A stretch of 64,000 nt of DNA, taken from Burkholderiaceae bacterium (GTDB taxonomy: Bacteria > Pseudomonadota > Gammaproteobacteria > Burkholderiales > Burkholderiaceae_C). A model generated the notes under the pieces. It ran no database searches. It worked only from the letters and a program-made list of their open reading frames with translations, and had not been told where the DNA came from. The translations under genes and the position numbers were made by a program. Shown piece after piece: positions 53,501 through 62,829 of this stretch; positions within the stretch are counted from its first letter, which is position 1; every line of letters starts with the position of its first letter. The stretch covers positions 1 through 64,000 of the forward strand of contig JADMJJ010000029.1 of assembly GCA_018780645.1 (NCBI GenBank). Reading direction: 5' to 3'.

Positions 53501-54678
53501 TGAAAACCACCATTCCCATCCGCAGCGCCTACGACCTCCCTGCCCCGAGCAGCAGCGACGATCGGACCCATGTCGGCCGCGGCACGCCGATGGGCGAGCT
53601 GCTACGCCGCTACTGGCACCCGGTCGGCCTGAGCAGCGACGCCACGGCCACGCCCAAGGCGGTGCGCGTGTTCGGCGAAGACCTGGTGCTGTTCCGCGAC
53701 GGCGCCGGCCGTGCCGGCCTGCTGCATGCCCGCTGCGCCCACCGCGGCGCCTCGCTGTTCTACGGCCGCGGTGAGGCCCAGGGCCTGCGCTGCTGCTATC
53801 ACGGCTGGCTGTTCGATGTGCAGGGCCATTGCCTGGATCGGCCTTGCGAGCCCGCCGGCACCAGCCACGGGTCGGTGCGCCAGCCCTGGTATCCGGTGGA
53901 GGAGCGCTACGGCCTGGTCTTCGCCTACCTGGGCCCGCCGGACCGGCAGCCGCTGCTGCCCCACCATGGCTTGCTGGAAGAGAACCTGCAGCCGGGCGAG
54001 CTGATCGAGGCCGATGACCAGAGCATTGGCAGCGGCGGCCCGGCCATCGTGCCCTGCAACTGGCTGCAGCATTTCGAGAACGTGATGGACCCCTTCCACG
54101 TGCCGATACTGCATGGCTCGTTCAGCGGCCCGCAGTTCGTGCCGCAGATGGGGCTGATGCCCGAGGTCACGTTCGAGTATCACGAGCTCGGTGTGCGCAG
54201 CACCCAGCTGCGCCAGCTTGAGAACGGCCAGGTGCACCGCCGCATCACCGAGACGATGGCGCCGACGCTGCGCGTGGTCGCCAGCCCACGGGTCGAAAGC
54301 TATGGACCCTGCACGATGATCGGCTGGGTGCTGCCCATCGATGACACGCACTTCCGCATCTACTCGGCCGGCCGCGTCACCGAGCCCGGCGCCTTGAGCC
54401 GGCTGCGCGCGAGGCTCAACGGCAAGGCCTGGCAGGAGCTGACCGAGGCCGAGCACCAGGCCTTTCCGGGCGACTACGAGGCCCAGGTCGGCCAGGGCCC
54501 CATCACCTTGCATTCCGAGGAGCACCTGGCCATCAGCGACCGCGGCGTGGCCATGTTGCGGCGCTTCCTGTCCAAGCAGGTGGCCCTGGTGCAGCAGGGC
54601 GGGGACCCGGCCGGGGTCACCTTCATCGAGGGCCAGCAGTGGCTGCGCTCGCAGTCCGGCAACTTCCTCGACGAATAG
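53500..54678 (+). CDS. Rieske non-heme iron oxygenase, catalytic subunit
   Basis: A 392-residue ring-hydroxylating or demethylating oxygenase. The Rieske cluster ligands are C79-x-H81 (RCAHRG) and C98-x2-H101 (CCYHGW); the mononuclear iron site is in NWLQHFENVMDPFHVPILH (N-x2-H..E-N-x2-D-x2-H-x4-H pattern). It has no separate beta subunit, as in the phthalate 4,5-dioxygenase and vanillate demethylase VanA class, which use PDR/VanB-type reductases. It overlaps the ferredoxin gene and ends convergent with an Lrp regulator. Substrate unknown; likely aromatic or N-heteroaromatic. Confidence 0.92.
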   Translation: MKTTIPIRSAYDLPAPSSSDDRTHVGRGTPMGELLRRYWHPVGLSSDATATPKAVRVFGEDLVLFRDGAGRAGLLHARCAHRGASLFYGRGEAQGLRCCYHGWLFDVQGHCLDRPCEPAGTSHGSVRQPWYPVEERYGLVFAYLGPPDRQPLLPHHGLLEENLQPGELIEADDQSIGSGGPAIVPCNWLQHFENVMDPFHVPILHGSFSGPQFVPQMGLMPEVTFEYHELGVRSTQLRQLENGQVHRRITETMAPTLRVVASPRVESYGPCTMIGWVLPIDDTHFRIYSAGRVTEPGALSRLRARLNGKAWQELTEAEHQAFPGDYEAQVGQGPITLHSEEHLAISDRGVAMLRRFLSKQVALVQQGGDPAGVTFIEGQQWLRSQSGNFLDE

Positions 54679-54689
54679 CGGGCAGAAGG

Positions 54690-55157
54690 CTAGATCGTCA
54701 CGCCCGGCATATCCTTGACGGTGCGCATCGACAGCAGCGACCTGACATTGGCAACGCCCGGCGTCACCGTAAGCCGGTCCCACAGAAAGCGCTGATAGGC
54801 GTTGTGGTCGGCCACGACCACGCGCAGCAGGTAGTCGAACTCGCCGGCAATCAGATGGCATTCGCTGACCTCGGCGAAGGCCAGCACCTCGCGCTCGAAG
54901 GCATCGACCGCCTGCTTGTTCTGGTTCGCCAGCTTCACCTCGACGAACATCGTCAGCCCCCGCCCCAGCTTCACCGCATCGAGCACGGCCGTGTACTGCC
55001 GTATCACGCCGGCCTCCTCCAGCGCGCGCACGCGGCGGTGGCAGGCCGGCGGGCTCAGCGCCACCAGCTCGGCCAGCCGATTGTTGGGAATGCGCGCGTC
55101 CTGCTGCAGCAGGCGAAGAATCTGCTCGTCGCGGGCGTCAATGATCACTTCTTCCAT
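54690..55157 (-). CDS. Lrp/AsnC-family transcriptional regulator
   Basis: A 155-residue Lrp protein: HTH at residues about 8-65 (DEQILRLLQQDARIPNNRLA, LSPPACHRRVRALEEAGVIR) and an RAM ligand domain (SECHLIAGEFDYLLRVVV). Family members respond to amino acids or related compounds. It diverges from the flavin-reductase operon at 55274 across 116 bases, so it is the likely regulator of that 11-gene operon; an aminotransferase in the operon fits an amino-acid-like ligand. AGGAATCC precedes the start. Confidence 0.9.
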   Translation of the reverse strand: MEEVIIDARDEQILRLLQQDARIPNNRLAELVALSPPACHRRVRALEEAGVIRQYTAVLDAVKLGRGLTMFVEVKLANQNKQAVDAFEREVLAFAEVSECHLIAGEFDYLLRVVVADHNAYQRFLWDRLTVTPGVANVRSLLSMRTVKDMPGVTI

Positions 55158-55273
55158 GGATTCCTCGAATTCATTGCAAACATTCCATGACCACCACTCA
55201 CATCATCCGCATTTGAAATCAAAAAACCGCTGAAGTCGAAATAATTTGGTGATCGCCACTCACCTAGCCCTCC

Positions 55274-55774
55274 ATGTCTGCCCAACTCAAGCTCTGCACC
55301 GCCCGAGCGTATCCCCCGCTGGCCTTCCGCAAGGCCTGTGCCGCCTTCCCCACCGGCGTGGCCGTGGTGGCCATACAGGCCGTCGATGGCAGCGACACCG
55401 GCATGGTCATCAACTCGTTTGCTTCGGTGTCCCTGCAACCGATGCTGGTGCAATGGGCGGTGGCCTGCGATGCCCCCAACTACGCGCTCTACGCCCACAC
55501 CGAGCGCTATGGCCTTAGCCTGCTGGCGGCCAACCAGGCGGCGCTGGTGCCGCGCTTCACCCGCGGCGGCCGCAAGTTCGACGGCCTGCCGGTGCTGCGC
55601 TCGGCGGCCGCGATGCGCTGGCTGCCGGGTGCCACCGCGCACTTCTGCTGCCGGGTCGTGCAGCGCGTGCCGGCCGGCGACCATCTGCTGCTGATCGGCG
55701 AGGTGACCGAATTCGCCGCCAGCGGCGGGGCACCGCTGCTGTTCATCGGCGGGCAGCTGGAGGCCTGGTCATGA
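55274..55774 (+). CDS. Flavin reductase (HpaC-like)
   Basis: A 166-residue NAD(P)H:flavin oxidoreductase of the HpaC/DIM6 family (FRKACAAFPTGVAVVAIQA, MVINSFASVSLQPMLVQWAV). It supplies free reduced flavin to a two-component monooxygenase; the partner is most likely the HpaB-type protein at 57516 in the same operon, and perhaps also the one at 25688. First gene of the operon; it overlaps the Rid gene by four bases. The region before it lacks an obvious Shine-Dalgarno sequence. Confidence 0.88.
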   Translation: MSAQLKLCTARAYPPLAFRKACAAFPTGVAVVAIQAVDGSDTGMVINSFASVSLQPMLVQWAVACDAPNYALYAHTERYGLSLLAANQAALVPRFTRGGRKFDGLPVLRSAAAMRWLPGATAHFCCRVVQRVPAGDHLLLIGEVTEFAASGGAPLLFIGGQLEAWS

Positions 55775-56202
55775 ACATCACACCGATACAGGCCCCTGAC
55801 AGCGCCAAGCCCTTCGGCGTGTGGTCACAGGCCGTCGCCGTGGACGGCGCCTGCCGCCTGCTGTTCATCTCCGGCCTGACCGCACGCGATGCCAGCGGCG
55901 CCGTGGTCGGCGAGCAGGACATCGAAGTGCAGACGCGCCAGGTCTGCGAGAACCTGGCCAAGGTCTGCCACGCCGCCGGGGGCAGCCTGGCCGACATCGT
56001 CAACGTCACCGTCTATGTGCGCAATGTGCAGGACTTCGCCGCCATTCACCGCGTGCGCAAGGCCTTCTTTGCGCAGCGGCCGCCGGCCTCCGCGATGGTC
56101 GAGGTGCTGAGCCTGGTGGACCCGCGCTGCCTGATCGAGATCAGCGCCATCGCGGCCCTGCCCTCACCCATCGAGTTCAACCCCAAGGAGCCCCTGCCAT
56201 GA
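55771..56202 (+). CDS. Rid-family (YjgF/YER057c/UK114) protein
   Basis: A 143-residue chorismate-mutase-like Rid protein (LLFISGLTARDASGAVVGEQ, VTVYVRNVQDFAAIHRVR). RidA deaminates reactive enamines and imines using a conserved Arg in the segment before the C-terminus; here that position reads CLIEISAIA, with Leu where Arg would be expected, so this is not an archetypal RidA and may be nearer the aminomuconate-deaminase-like groups. In an operon with an aminotransferase and a monooxygenase it probably handles an enamine intermediate. Joined by four-base overlaps to both neighbours. Confidence 0.88.
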   Translation: MNITPIQAPDSAKPFGVWSQAVAVDGACRLLFISGLTARDASGAVVGEQDIEVQTRQVCENLAKVCHAAGGSLADIVNVTVYVRNVQDFAAIHRVRKAFFAQRPPASAMVEVLSLVDPRCLIEISAIAALPSPIEFNPKEPLP

Positions 56203-56630
56203 GCCCACGACCATTCCCCGTCACGCCTCCGCTGGGGGAAGTGCACATTCCCCGGCCCGATGACGACGGCTGGATGCTGCTGGAGAACACCGGCGGCCTG
56301 CGCGTCTACTACCTGTACCAGAACGCCGACACCGGGGCCAGCATCGCGCTGCTGGACTTCCCCGCAGGCGCCGGCATCCCGGTGCGCCACACCCATGCCT
56401 CCAACCAGTTCATGTACTGCCTGGAGGGGCGCTACGAGTACCTCGAGCCGCACAGCCTGCTGCTGGAGCCCGGTCACTTCTATATGAACCCCAAGGGGCA
56501 CCCGCACGGCCCGACGCGGGCGCTGGAGCGCGCGCTGCTGCTGGAGATCTACGACGGGCCGCACTACGACGAGATCCCCCCGTACCACACCGCGCAGACG
56601 GTGGGCAAGCTGTCGGGAGGTCGGCCATGA
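56199..56630 (+). CDS. Cupin domain protein
   Basis: A 143-residue single-domain cupin. Motif 1 is PVRHTHASNQFMYCLEG (HxH plus downstream residues) and motif 2 is HFYMNPKGHPHGPT. The metal-binding His residues are present, so an enzymatic role (isomerase, decarboxylase or dioxygenase) is possible. AAGGAG precedes the ATG, which overlaps the Rid stop. Its reaction cannot be named. Confidence 0.85.
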   Translation: MSPRPFPVTPPLGEVHIPRPDDDGWMLLENTGGLRVYYLYQNADTGASIALLDFPAGAGIPVRHTHASNQFMYCLEGRYEYLEPHSLLLEPGHFYMNPKGHPHGPTRALERALLLEIYDGPHYDEIPPYHTAQTVGKLSGGRP

Positions 56631-57523
56631 ACAGCGCCGACTGGAGCTGCGCCATCACATGGCACCGCGGGCAGTGGAAGAACAGCCTCGAGCCAATTGC
56701 CGCCGGCGCCGACCACGCGCTGTGGATGGGCTCTGCCGTGTTCGATGGCGCGCGCGCCTTCGAGGGCTGCATCCCCGACCTCGACCTGCACTGCCAGCGC
56801 CTGCTGCGCTCGGCCGCCCGTGTGGGCATGGAGCCCGCCCTGCGCTGGGAGCAGGTGCACGATCTTTGCCTCGATGGCGTCGCACAGTTCCGCACCGGCA
56901 CAGCGCTGTACATACGCCCGATGCTGATGCCGGTGCGCGGCTTCCTGCTGAACAAGCCGGAGGAGTGCGAACTCTCGGTGACCTTGACGCCCCTGCCCAT
57001 GCCCTCGGACCAGGGCTTCAGCGCCTGCCTGACGCAGCTGCGCCGGCCCCACCCGGACAGCGCTCCCACCGATGCCAAGGCGGCCTGCCTGTATCCCAAC
57101 TCGCACCGCGCGCTGCGCGAGGCGATGGCGCGCGGCTTCGACAACGCCCTGGTGCTGGACCATCAAGGCGATGTGGCCGAGTTCGCCGGCGCCAATCTGC
57201 TGGTGGTGCTGGACGGGCAGTTGCGCAGCCCGCTGATGCGCGCCTCCTTCCTCAACGGCCTGACGCGCCAGCGCCTGCTGGGCCTGCTGCGCGAGCAGGG
57301 CGTGATGGTGCCCGAGCAGGCGCTGACGCCGGCCGATCTGGAGCACGCCAGCGAAATCCTGAGCACCGGCAATATGGGCCAGGTCATGCGCTGCCATCGT
57401 TTTGAGCAGCGCCTGCTGGCCGAGGGGCCTTGGTTCAGGCGCCTGCACGGGCTGTACCGCCAGTGGGCGCTGGCCCAGCACCCGCAGCGGCGCACCGCCG
57501 GGCTGGAGCAGGCCCATGGATGA
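56627..57523 (+). CDS. Class IV PLP-dependent aminotransferase
   Basis: A 298-residue fold-type IV enzyme of the BCAT / D-amino-acid transaminase / aminodeoxychorismate lyase group. GSAVFDGARAFEG is the N-terminal hallmark, the PLP lysine is K151 in TDAKAACLYPNS, and EFAGANLLVV is the cofactor-binding Glu segment. It transaminates an amino acid, or eliminates from one, in the pathway of this operon. It overlaps the HpaB-type gene by eight bases. Assignment to BCAT itself is unlikely from context. Confidence 0.87.
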   Translation: MNSADWSCAITWHRGQWKNSLEPIAAGADHALWMGSAVFDGARAFEGCIPDLDLHCQRLLRSAARVGMEPALRWEQVHDLCLDGVAQFRTGTALYIRPMLMPVRGFLLNKPEECELSVTLTPLPMPSDQGFSACLTQLRRPHPDSAPTDAKAACLYPNSHRALREAMARGFDNALVLDHQGDVAEFAGANLLVVLDGQLRSPLMRASFLNGLTRQRLLGLLREQGVMVPEQALTPADLEHASEILSTGNMGQVMRCHRFEQRLLAEGPWFRRLHGLYRQWALAQHPQRRTAGLEQAHG

Positions 57524-59054
57524 AGCCGGCACCCGCTACCTGGCCCGCCTGCGCGACGGGCGCGAGGTCTATCTGGCCGGCGAGCGCATCGCCAGCGTGC
57601 CCGACCACCCCGCCTTTGCCGGCGCGGCGCGCAGCGTGGCCAGGCTGTATGACGAGGTCCAGCGGGACGAGCGCCTGGCCATGCGCTCGCCGACCTCGGG
57701 CGCCCGCGTCAGCAAGACCTGGCTCCAGCCCCGGAATCAGGCCGAGCTGGCGGACAAGCGCCTGGCCCTGCTGCGCATGGCCGAGCTGAGCTTTGGCTGG
57801 ATGGGCCGCTCGCCCGAGCACTTCGCCTGCGCGCTGGCGGGCATGGAGATGGGCCTGGACGTGTTCCGTGCCGACAACGCCGAGCGCGCGGCCAGCCTGC
57901 AGCACTACTTCCGCCATCTGCGCGACCAGGACCTGTACCTCAGCTATGTGCTCGTCAACCCGCAGGCCGACCGCTCCAAGGCCGCCGGCGAGCAGGCGGA
58001 CCAGCTGGTGGCCGCCATCGTCGATGAAGACGCCCAGGGCATCACGATACGTGGCGCCAAGATGCTGGGCACCGGCACCGTGCTGGCCAACGAGCTGCTG
58101 ATCGGCAACATCGCACCGCTGCGCGCGGACGAAACGGCCCAGGCCTTCAGCGCCGCGGTGGCCGTGGGCACGCCGGGCGTCAAGCTGCTGTCGCGCCGCT
58201 CCTACGCGGCGGCCGCCAGCTCGGCCTTCGACTATCCGCTCAGCACCCACTTCGACGAGAACGACGCCCTGGTCTATTTCGACGATGTGAAGATCCCTTG
58301 GAGCCGCGTGTTCGTGCACCGCAGCCCGGAGATGGCGCGCAAGCAGTTCCACGGCACACCGGCCGCGGCGATGATGGGCTGGCACGGCCAGATCCGCCTG
58401 CTGGTGAAGCTGCGCTTCCTGCTCGGCCTGGCGCGCCGCATCTGCGAGGCCAACGGCATCATCGGCATGCCTGCGGTGCAGGAGCGTCTGGGCTATCTGG
58501 CCGCGCAGACCACGATGGTCGAGGGCCTGATACTGGCGATGGAGGCTGCGGGCGAAAGCGCTGGGCCCTACTTCGTCCCCTCGCTGCAGCATCTGCGTGC
58601 CGCCCATGTGTTGACGCAGGAGCTGTATCCGCAGTTCGCCCTGGCCTTGCGCGAGCTGGCAGGCGGCGGGCTGATCATGCTGCCCTCGGATATCAAGGAC
58701 TTTGCCCACCCCGAGATCCTGGCGCTGATACTGAAGACGCAGAAGTCGCCCGCCCTGGACTCGATAGACCGCGTGCGCCTGTTCAAGCTGGCCTGGGACG
58801 CGGTGGGGTCGGAGTTCGGTTCGCGCCACACGCAGTACGAGATATTCTATTCGGGGGCCTCATTCGTGACCCGCGGCCATGCGTTCCGCAGCTACCCCTG
58901 GGAGCAGGCGACGGGCCTGGTCGATGACGCCATGCGCCGCCTGCAGCCGCGGCCTGGTAGCCAAGCCGCCCCGGCGCTGCTACCCTCGGTGCCCGTAGCC
59001 ACCCCGATGGAGCGCGCAGATGAGCAAGCTGATGGTCAACGGTCAGGTGCGTGA
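57516..59054 (+). CDS. HpaB-type FADH2-dependent monooxygenase
   Basis: A 512-residue paralogue of the enzyme at 25688: [35 protein letters not shown] and [20 protein letters not shown] correspond to the HpaB hallmarks. It would hydroxylate an aromatic or heteroaromatic ring with reduced flavin from the HpaC-like protein four genes upstream. The last 35 bases overlap the start of the molybdenum hydroxylase small-subunit gene, an unusually long overlap. Substrate unknown. Confidence 0.9.
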   Translation: MDEAGTRYLARLRDGREVYLAGERIASVPDHPAFAGAARSVARLYDEVQRDERLAMRSPTSGARVSKTWLQPRNQAELADKRLALLRMAELSFGWMGRSPEHFACALAGMEMGLDVFRADNAERAASLQHYFRHLRDQDLYLSYVLVNPQADRSKAAGEQADQLVAAIVDEDAQGITIRGAKMLGTGTVLANELLIGNIAPLRADETAQAFSAAVAVGTPGVKLLSRRSYAAAASSAFDYPLSTHFDENDALVYFDDVKIPWSRVFVHRSPEMARKQFHGTPAAAMMGWHGQIRLLVKLRFLLGLARRICEANGIIGMPAVQERLGYLAAQTTMVEGLILAMEAAGESAGPYFVPSLQHLRAAHVLTQELYPQFALALRELAGGGLIMLPSDIKDFAHPEILALILKTQKSPALDSIDRVRLFKLAWDAVGSEFGSRHTQYEIFYSGASFVTRGHAFRSYPWEQATGLVDDAMRRLQPRPGSQAAPALLPSVPVATPMERADEQADGQRSGA

Positions 59055-59475
59055 GTTCGAGGCCGAGCCCGACACACCGCTGCTGTGGGTGCTGCGCGAG
59101 CAGCTGGGGCTGACGGGCACCAAGTACGGCTGCGGCATCGCCCAGTGTGGCGCCTGCACCGTGCACATCGACGGCGTGCCCACGCGCAGCTGCGTGCGGC
59201 CGGCGTCCACGGTGACGCCCACGCAGAAGATCATCACCATCGAGGGCCTGTCACCCGACAGCTCGCACCCGATCCAGAAGGCCTGGGCGGCGCTGGATGT
59301 GCCGCAGTGCGGCTTCTGCCAGAGCGGCATGATCATGGCGGCCGTGGCCCTGATCAAGGCCAAACCGAAGCCCACCGATGCCGACATCGACGCGGCGATG
59401 AGCAATATCTGCCGCTGCGGCACCTATAACCGGGTGCGCGCCGCGATCAAGCAGGCAGCGGGGGTGCAATCATGA
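59020..59475 (+). CDS. iorA: Molybdenum hydroxylase 2Fe-2S subunit (isoquinoline 1-oxidoreductase alpha type)
   Basis: A 151-residue subunit with two 2Fe-2S clusters: a plant-type site [17 protein letters not shown] with C58, and the second site [10 protein letters not shown] plus NICRCGTY. This is the small subunit of two-subunit xanthine-oxidase-family hydroxylases (IorA, and the analogous nicotinate and aldehyde enzymes), which pass electrons to a cytochrome instead of NAD. It starts inside the end of the HpaB-type gene and overlaps the large-subunit gene. The symbol reflects family likeness, not a proven isoquinoline substrate. Confidence 0.92.
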   Translation: MSKLMVNGQVREFEAEPDTPLLWVLREQLGLTGTKYGCGIAQCGACTVHIDGVPTRSCVRPASTVTPTQKIITIEGLSPDSSHPIQKAWAALDVPQCGFCQSGMIMAAVALIKAKPKPTDADIDAAMSNICRCGTYNRVRAAIKQAAGVQS

Positions 59476-61637
59476 GCGCGGTCGTTTCACGCCGCGGCTT
59501 TCTGGCCAGCGGCGCGGCCACGGCCGGCAGCCTGGTGATCGGCTTCCACATCCGCTCGGCGCTGGCCCAGGGCGCCAGGCCCGACGAGATCAACGCCTGG
59601 GTGGTGATCAAGCCCGATGACACGGTGGTGGTGCGCATTGCCCGCTCCGAGATGGGCCAGGGCACCTTGACCGGCCTGGCCCAGCTGGTGGCCGAGGAGC
59701 TGGAATGCGACTGGGCCAGGGTCACGACCGAGTATCCGACGCCCGGCCAGAACCTGGCGCGCCAGCGCGTCTGGGGCAGCTTCTCGACCGGCGGCAGCCG
59801 CGGCATACGCGAGTCGCACCAGTATGTGCGCGAGGGCGGGGCCAAGGCGCGGATGCTGCTGGTGCAGGCAGCCGCCAACAGCTGGGGCGTGCCGGCGGGC
59901 GAATGCGTGGCGGCCAACAGCCGCGTGACCCACCAGGCCAGCGGGCGCAGCGCCACTTACGGCCAGCTGGCCGCCGCCGCGGCCCAACTGCCGGTGCCGG
60001 CCACGGTGACGCTGAAGGACCCCAAGGACTGGCGCGTCGCCGGCAAGCCGGTCAAGCGCCTGGACACCCAGAACAAGCTCAACGGCGCGCAGATCTTCGG
60101 CATGGACTTGACCATGCCCGGCCTGCTCAATGCCGCGATCAAGGACTGCCCGGTGTTTGGCGGCAAGCTGAAGAGCTTCGACGCCACGGCCGTGCTGCAG
60201 CGGCCCGGCATCAGACGAGTCGTGCGCGTCGGTGACAGCGCCGTGGCCGTGGTGGCCGACACCTGGTGGCGCGCCAAGACCGCGCTCGACGCCCTGCCCA
60301 TCGTCTGGGACGAGGGCGAGCACGCCAAGGTCAGCAGCGCCAGCATCGCGGCGATGCTGAAGGCCGGTCTCGACGCGCCCGATGCCGCCGTGGGCACCAG
60401 CAGCGGCGACGCCAAGGCCACACTGGCGAGTGCAAAGCGCGTGGTCGAGTCGGTCTACAGCTACCCGTTCCAGAACCACGCGACGATGGAGACGATGAAC
60501 GCGACCGCGCGCTGGACACCCGAGCGCTGCGAGGTCTGGACCCCGACGCAGAACGGCGATGCGGCGCTGGCCGCTGCCGCGGAGGCCTCGGGCCTGCCGC
60601 CGGCCAAATGCGAGGTCTACAAGCTGCATCTGGGCGGCGGCTTCGGCCGGCGCGGTGCGGTGCACGATTGGGTGCGCCAGGCGGTGGCCATCGCCAAGGA
60701 GCTGCCCGGCACGCCGGTCAAGCTGATCTGGTCGCGTGAAGAGGACATGCTGCACGGCCGCTATCACCCGGTCACCCAGTGCAAGCTGCGGGCCGCCCTG
60801 GACGATGCGGGAAGCTTGAGCGCGCTGCATATGCGCATCTCGGGCCAGTCCATCATCGCCGGCATCTTTCCGCAGAACATCAAGGACGGCAAGGACCCTG
60901 TCGTGTTCCAGGGCCTCAACGCCGACGGGGCCGAGGGCCGGCTGGGCTACAAGGTTCCGCACCTGCTGATCGACCATGCGATGCGCAACCCGCACGTGCC
61001 ACCGGGCTTCTGGCGCGGGGTCAATCTGAACCAGAACGCGGTCTATCTGGAGTGCTTCCTCGACGAGGTGGCCCTTGCCGCAAAGAAGGACGCGCTGGAG
61101 TTCCGCCGCGCGATGCTGGCCGAGAGCCCCAAGCACCTGGCCGTGCTCAACGCCGTGGCCGCGCGTGCGGGCTGGGGCAAGCCGCTGCCCAGGGGGCATG
61201 CCCTGGGCCTGGCCCAGATCATGGGTTTTGGCAGCTATGTGGCGGCCTGCGCCGAGGTGTCCGTCACCAAGGGCAAGCTGAAGATCCATCGCATCGTCGC
61301 CGCCACCGACTCCGGCCATGCGGTCAATCCGCAACAGATAGAGGCGCAGGTCGAGGGCTCCTTCGTCTATGGCCTGTCGGCGGCGCTGTTCGGCGCCTGC
61401 ACGGTCAAGGACGGCCGCATCGAGCAGGACAACTTCGGCACCTATCCGGTGATGCACATGGAGCACATGCCCAAGGTCGAGACCATCGTCATGCCCTCGG
61501 GTGGCTTCTGGGGCGGCGTCGGCGAGCCGACGATCGCGGTGGCCGCACCGGCGGTGCTGAATGCGATCTTCGCCGCCACCGGCGTGCGCATCCGAGATCT
61601 GCCGCTGAAGGACCAGAGCCTGGTGAAGAAGGCCTGA
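59472..61637 (+). CDS. iorB: Molybdenum hydroxylase large subunit, molybdopterin-cytosine-dinucleotide type (IorB-like)
   Basis: A 721-residue molybdopterin subunit with a Tat-type signal ([20 protein letters not shown]), so the complex may act in the periplasm. Recognised segments include [58 protein letters not shown] and [18 protein letters not shown], the last holding the catalytic Glu. IorB-like enzymes hydroxylate N-heteroaromatics or oxidise aldehydes with water-derived oxygen and pass electrons to cytochrome c. The next gene is a SoxX-like cytochrome c, four bases downstream, a plausible acceptor. Confidence 0.92.
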   Translation: MSAVVSRRGFLASGAATAGSLVIGFHIRSALAQGARPDEINAWVVIKPDDTVVVRIARSEMGQGTLTGLAQLVAEELECDWARVTTEYPTPGQNLARQRVWGSFSTGGSRGIRESHQYVREGGAKARMLLVQAAANSWGVPAGECVAANSRVTHQASGRSATYGQLAAAAAQLPVPATVTLKDPKDWRVAGKPVKRLDTQNKLNGAQIFGMDLTMPGLLNAAIKDCPVFGGKLKSFDATAVLQRPGIRRVVRVGDSAVAVVADTWWRAKTALDALPIVWDEGEHAKVSSASIAAMLKAGLDAPDAAVGTSSGDAKATLASAKRVVESVYSYPFQNHATMETMNATARWTPERCEVWTPTQNGDAALAAAAEASGLPPAKCEVYKLHLGGGFGRRGAVHDWVRQAVAIAKELPGTPVKLIWSREEDMLHGRYHPVTQCKLRAALDDAGSLSALHMRISGQSIIAGIFPQNIKDGKDPVVFQGLNADGAEGRLGYKVPHLLIDHAMRNPHVPPGFWRGVNLNQNAVYLECFLDEVALAAKKDALEFRRAMLAESPKHLAVLNAVAARAGWGKPLPRGHALGLAQIMGFGSYVAACAEVSVTKGKLKIHRIVAATDSGHAVNPQQIEAQVEGSFVYGLSAALFGACTVKDGRIEQDNFGTYPVMHMEHMPKVETIVMPSGGFWGGVGEPTIAVAAPAVLNAIFAATGVRIRDLPLKDQSLVKKA

Positions 61638-61641
61638 GGCG

Positions 61642-62055
61642 GTGTGGCGCCGGCTTGCCTGGATGCTGCTGGCCATGGCCCAACCCGCCCCTGCTGCCAG
61701 CGACACGATGGCCGAGCCGCTGACTGCCGTCGCCGGCGACGCCGCCCGCGGCCGGGCCCTGGTCGCCAGCCGCCAGCAGGGCCTGTGCCTGCTGTGCCAT
61801 ACCGCGCCGATCGCCGAGGAGCGCTTCCAGGGCAATCTGGCCCCCGATCTGGCCGGCGTCGGCCGGCGGTTGAGCGCCGGCCAGCTGCGCCTGCGCCTGA
61901 TCGACAGCCAACGCCTGCGGCCCGACAGCATCATGCCGGCGTATTACCGAAGCGAAGGGCTGAACCGGGTCGCGCCGCAATGGCAAGGCAAGACGATCTT
62001 CACGGCCCAGCAGGTCGAGGACGTGGTGGCCTATCTGCAGACGCTGCGGGAGTGA
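61642..62055 (+). CDS. soxX: SoxX-like monoheme cytochrome c
   Basis: A 137-residue exported cytochrome: signal peptide near residues 1-20, heme site C49-LL-C52-H53, distal ligand Met98 in DSIMPAYY, the typical SoxX segment. In thiosulfate oxidation SoxX pairs with SoxA to bond a sulfur substrate to SoxY. The GTG at 61642 is used as start. It sits four bases behind iorB and four bases before the SoxY-like gene. In this cluster SoxXA may instead load another thiol or sulfur compound, or act as electron acceptor of the molybdenum enzyme; both are inference. Confidence 0.88.
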   Translation: MWRRLAWMLLAMAQPAPAASDTMAEPLTAVAGDAARGRALVASRQQGLCLLCHTAPIAEERFQGNLAPDLAGVGRRLSAGQLRLRLIDSQRLRPDSIMPAYYRSEGLNRVAPQWQGKTIFTAQQVEDVVAYLQTLRE

Positions 62056-62059
62056 TGAC

Positions 62060-62503
62060 ATGACGCCCCGCCGCCGCTGGATGCTGCACACCACGGGCCT
62101 GGGATTGAGCCTGTGGCTGCGCCCGGCCAGTGCCACGCCCGAGGCCATGGCCGCCGCTGTGCGCGAGCTGACCGGTGGCGCCCGGCCGCAGACGGGCAAG
62201 GTCAGGCTGGACCTGTCCGAGCTGGTCGAGAACGGCAATGCCGTGCCGGTGACGGCGACGGTGGACAGCGCCATGACGGCCAGCGACCACGTGCGCCGCA
62301 TCGCTCTGTTCACCGAACGCAATCCACGGCCCGAGGTGGCGGTGTTCCAGCTGGGCCCAGCCGCCGGCCGCGCGCGGATCGACACCCGCATCCGCCTGGC
62401 CACCTCGCAGCAGGTGCTGGCCCTGGCCCAGCTGGGCGATGGCTCGTGGTGGCAACACCGCGTCGATGTCATCGTGACCCTGGCCGCCTGCATAGAGGCG
62501 TGA
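62060..62503 (+). CDS. SoxY-related carrier protein with AACIE-type C-terminal arm
   Basis: A 147-residue exported protein with the SoxY immunoglobulin-like fold (LDLSELVENGNAVPVTATVD, RIALFTERNPRPEVAVFQLG). True SoxY ends GGCGG, the swinging arm that holds sulfur intermediates on its Cys. This one ends VTLAACIEA, so Cys144 is kept but glycines are lost. I recall a named subfamily, SoxY-related AACIE arm protein, matching this end; that naming is from memory. A Tat-like RRRW start and signal segment are present. It is followed by SoxZ and lies in a cluster with no SoxB, so ordinary thiosulfate oxidation is unlikely. Confidence 0.88.
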   Translation: MTPRRRWMLHTTGLGLSLWLRPASATPEAMAAAVRELTGGARPQTGKVRLDLSELVENGNAVPVTATVDSAMTASDHVRRIALFTERNPRPEVAVFQLGPAAGRARIDTRIRLATSQQVLALAQLGDGSWWQHRVDVIVTLAACIEA

Positions 62504-62508
62504 AGAAC

Positions 62509-62829
62509 ATGGCCCGCACCGTGATCACCCTGCCCGACCGCGCCCGCCGAGGCGAGATCGTCGAGGTGCGCTGCCTGATCGCCCATACGATGGAAACCGG
62601 CTACCGCAACGACGACCAGGGCCAGCGCCTGCCCGCCGACCTGATACGCCGCTTCACATGCCACTACCGGGGCGAGCTGGTGTGCGGCGCCGAGCTGTTC
62701 GCGGCCATCTCGGCCAATCCGCTGCTGGTGTTCTTCGTCCGCGCCACTGAATCAGGCCCGCTGGACTTCGTCTGGGAGGGCGACAACGGCTTTGTGCAGC
62801 GCGAGCAGCGGATGCTGATGGTGACATGA
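62509..62829 (+). CDS. soxZ: SoxZ-like carrier partner
   Basis: A 106-residue SoxZ homologue (ITLPDRARRGEIVEVRCLIA, HTMETGYRN, FFVRATESGPLDFVWEGDNG). SoxZ has no signal peptide and is exported bound to SoxY, forming a SoxYZ heterodimer. It should pair with the AACIE-type SoxY encoded five bases upstream. The ATG at 62509 is chosen; a GTG three codons earlier is also in frame. It overlaps soxA by four bases. Confidence 0.9.
   Translation: MARTVITLPDRARRGEIVEVRCLIAHTMETGYRNDDQGQRLPADLIRRFTCHYRGELVCGAELFAAISANPLLVFFVRATESGPLDFVWEGDNGFVQREQRMLMVT

Noticed and set aside
59487-61934. Very long open frame (over 800 codons) on the minus strand opposite the molybdenum hydroxylase genes
   Set aside because: It mirrors a well-supported plus-strand gene, has no recognisable domain, and long antisense frames are expected at this GC content.
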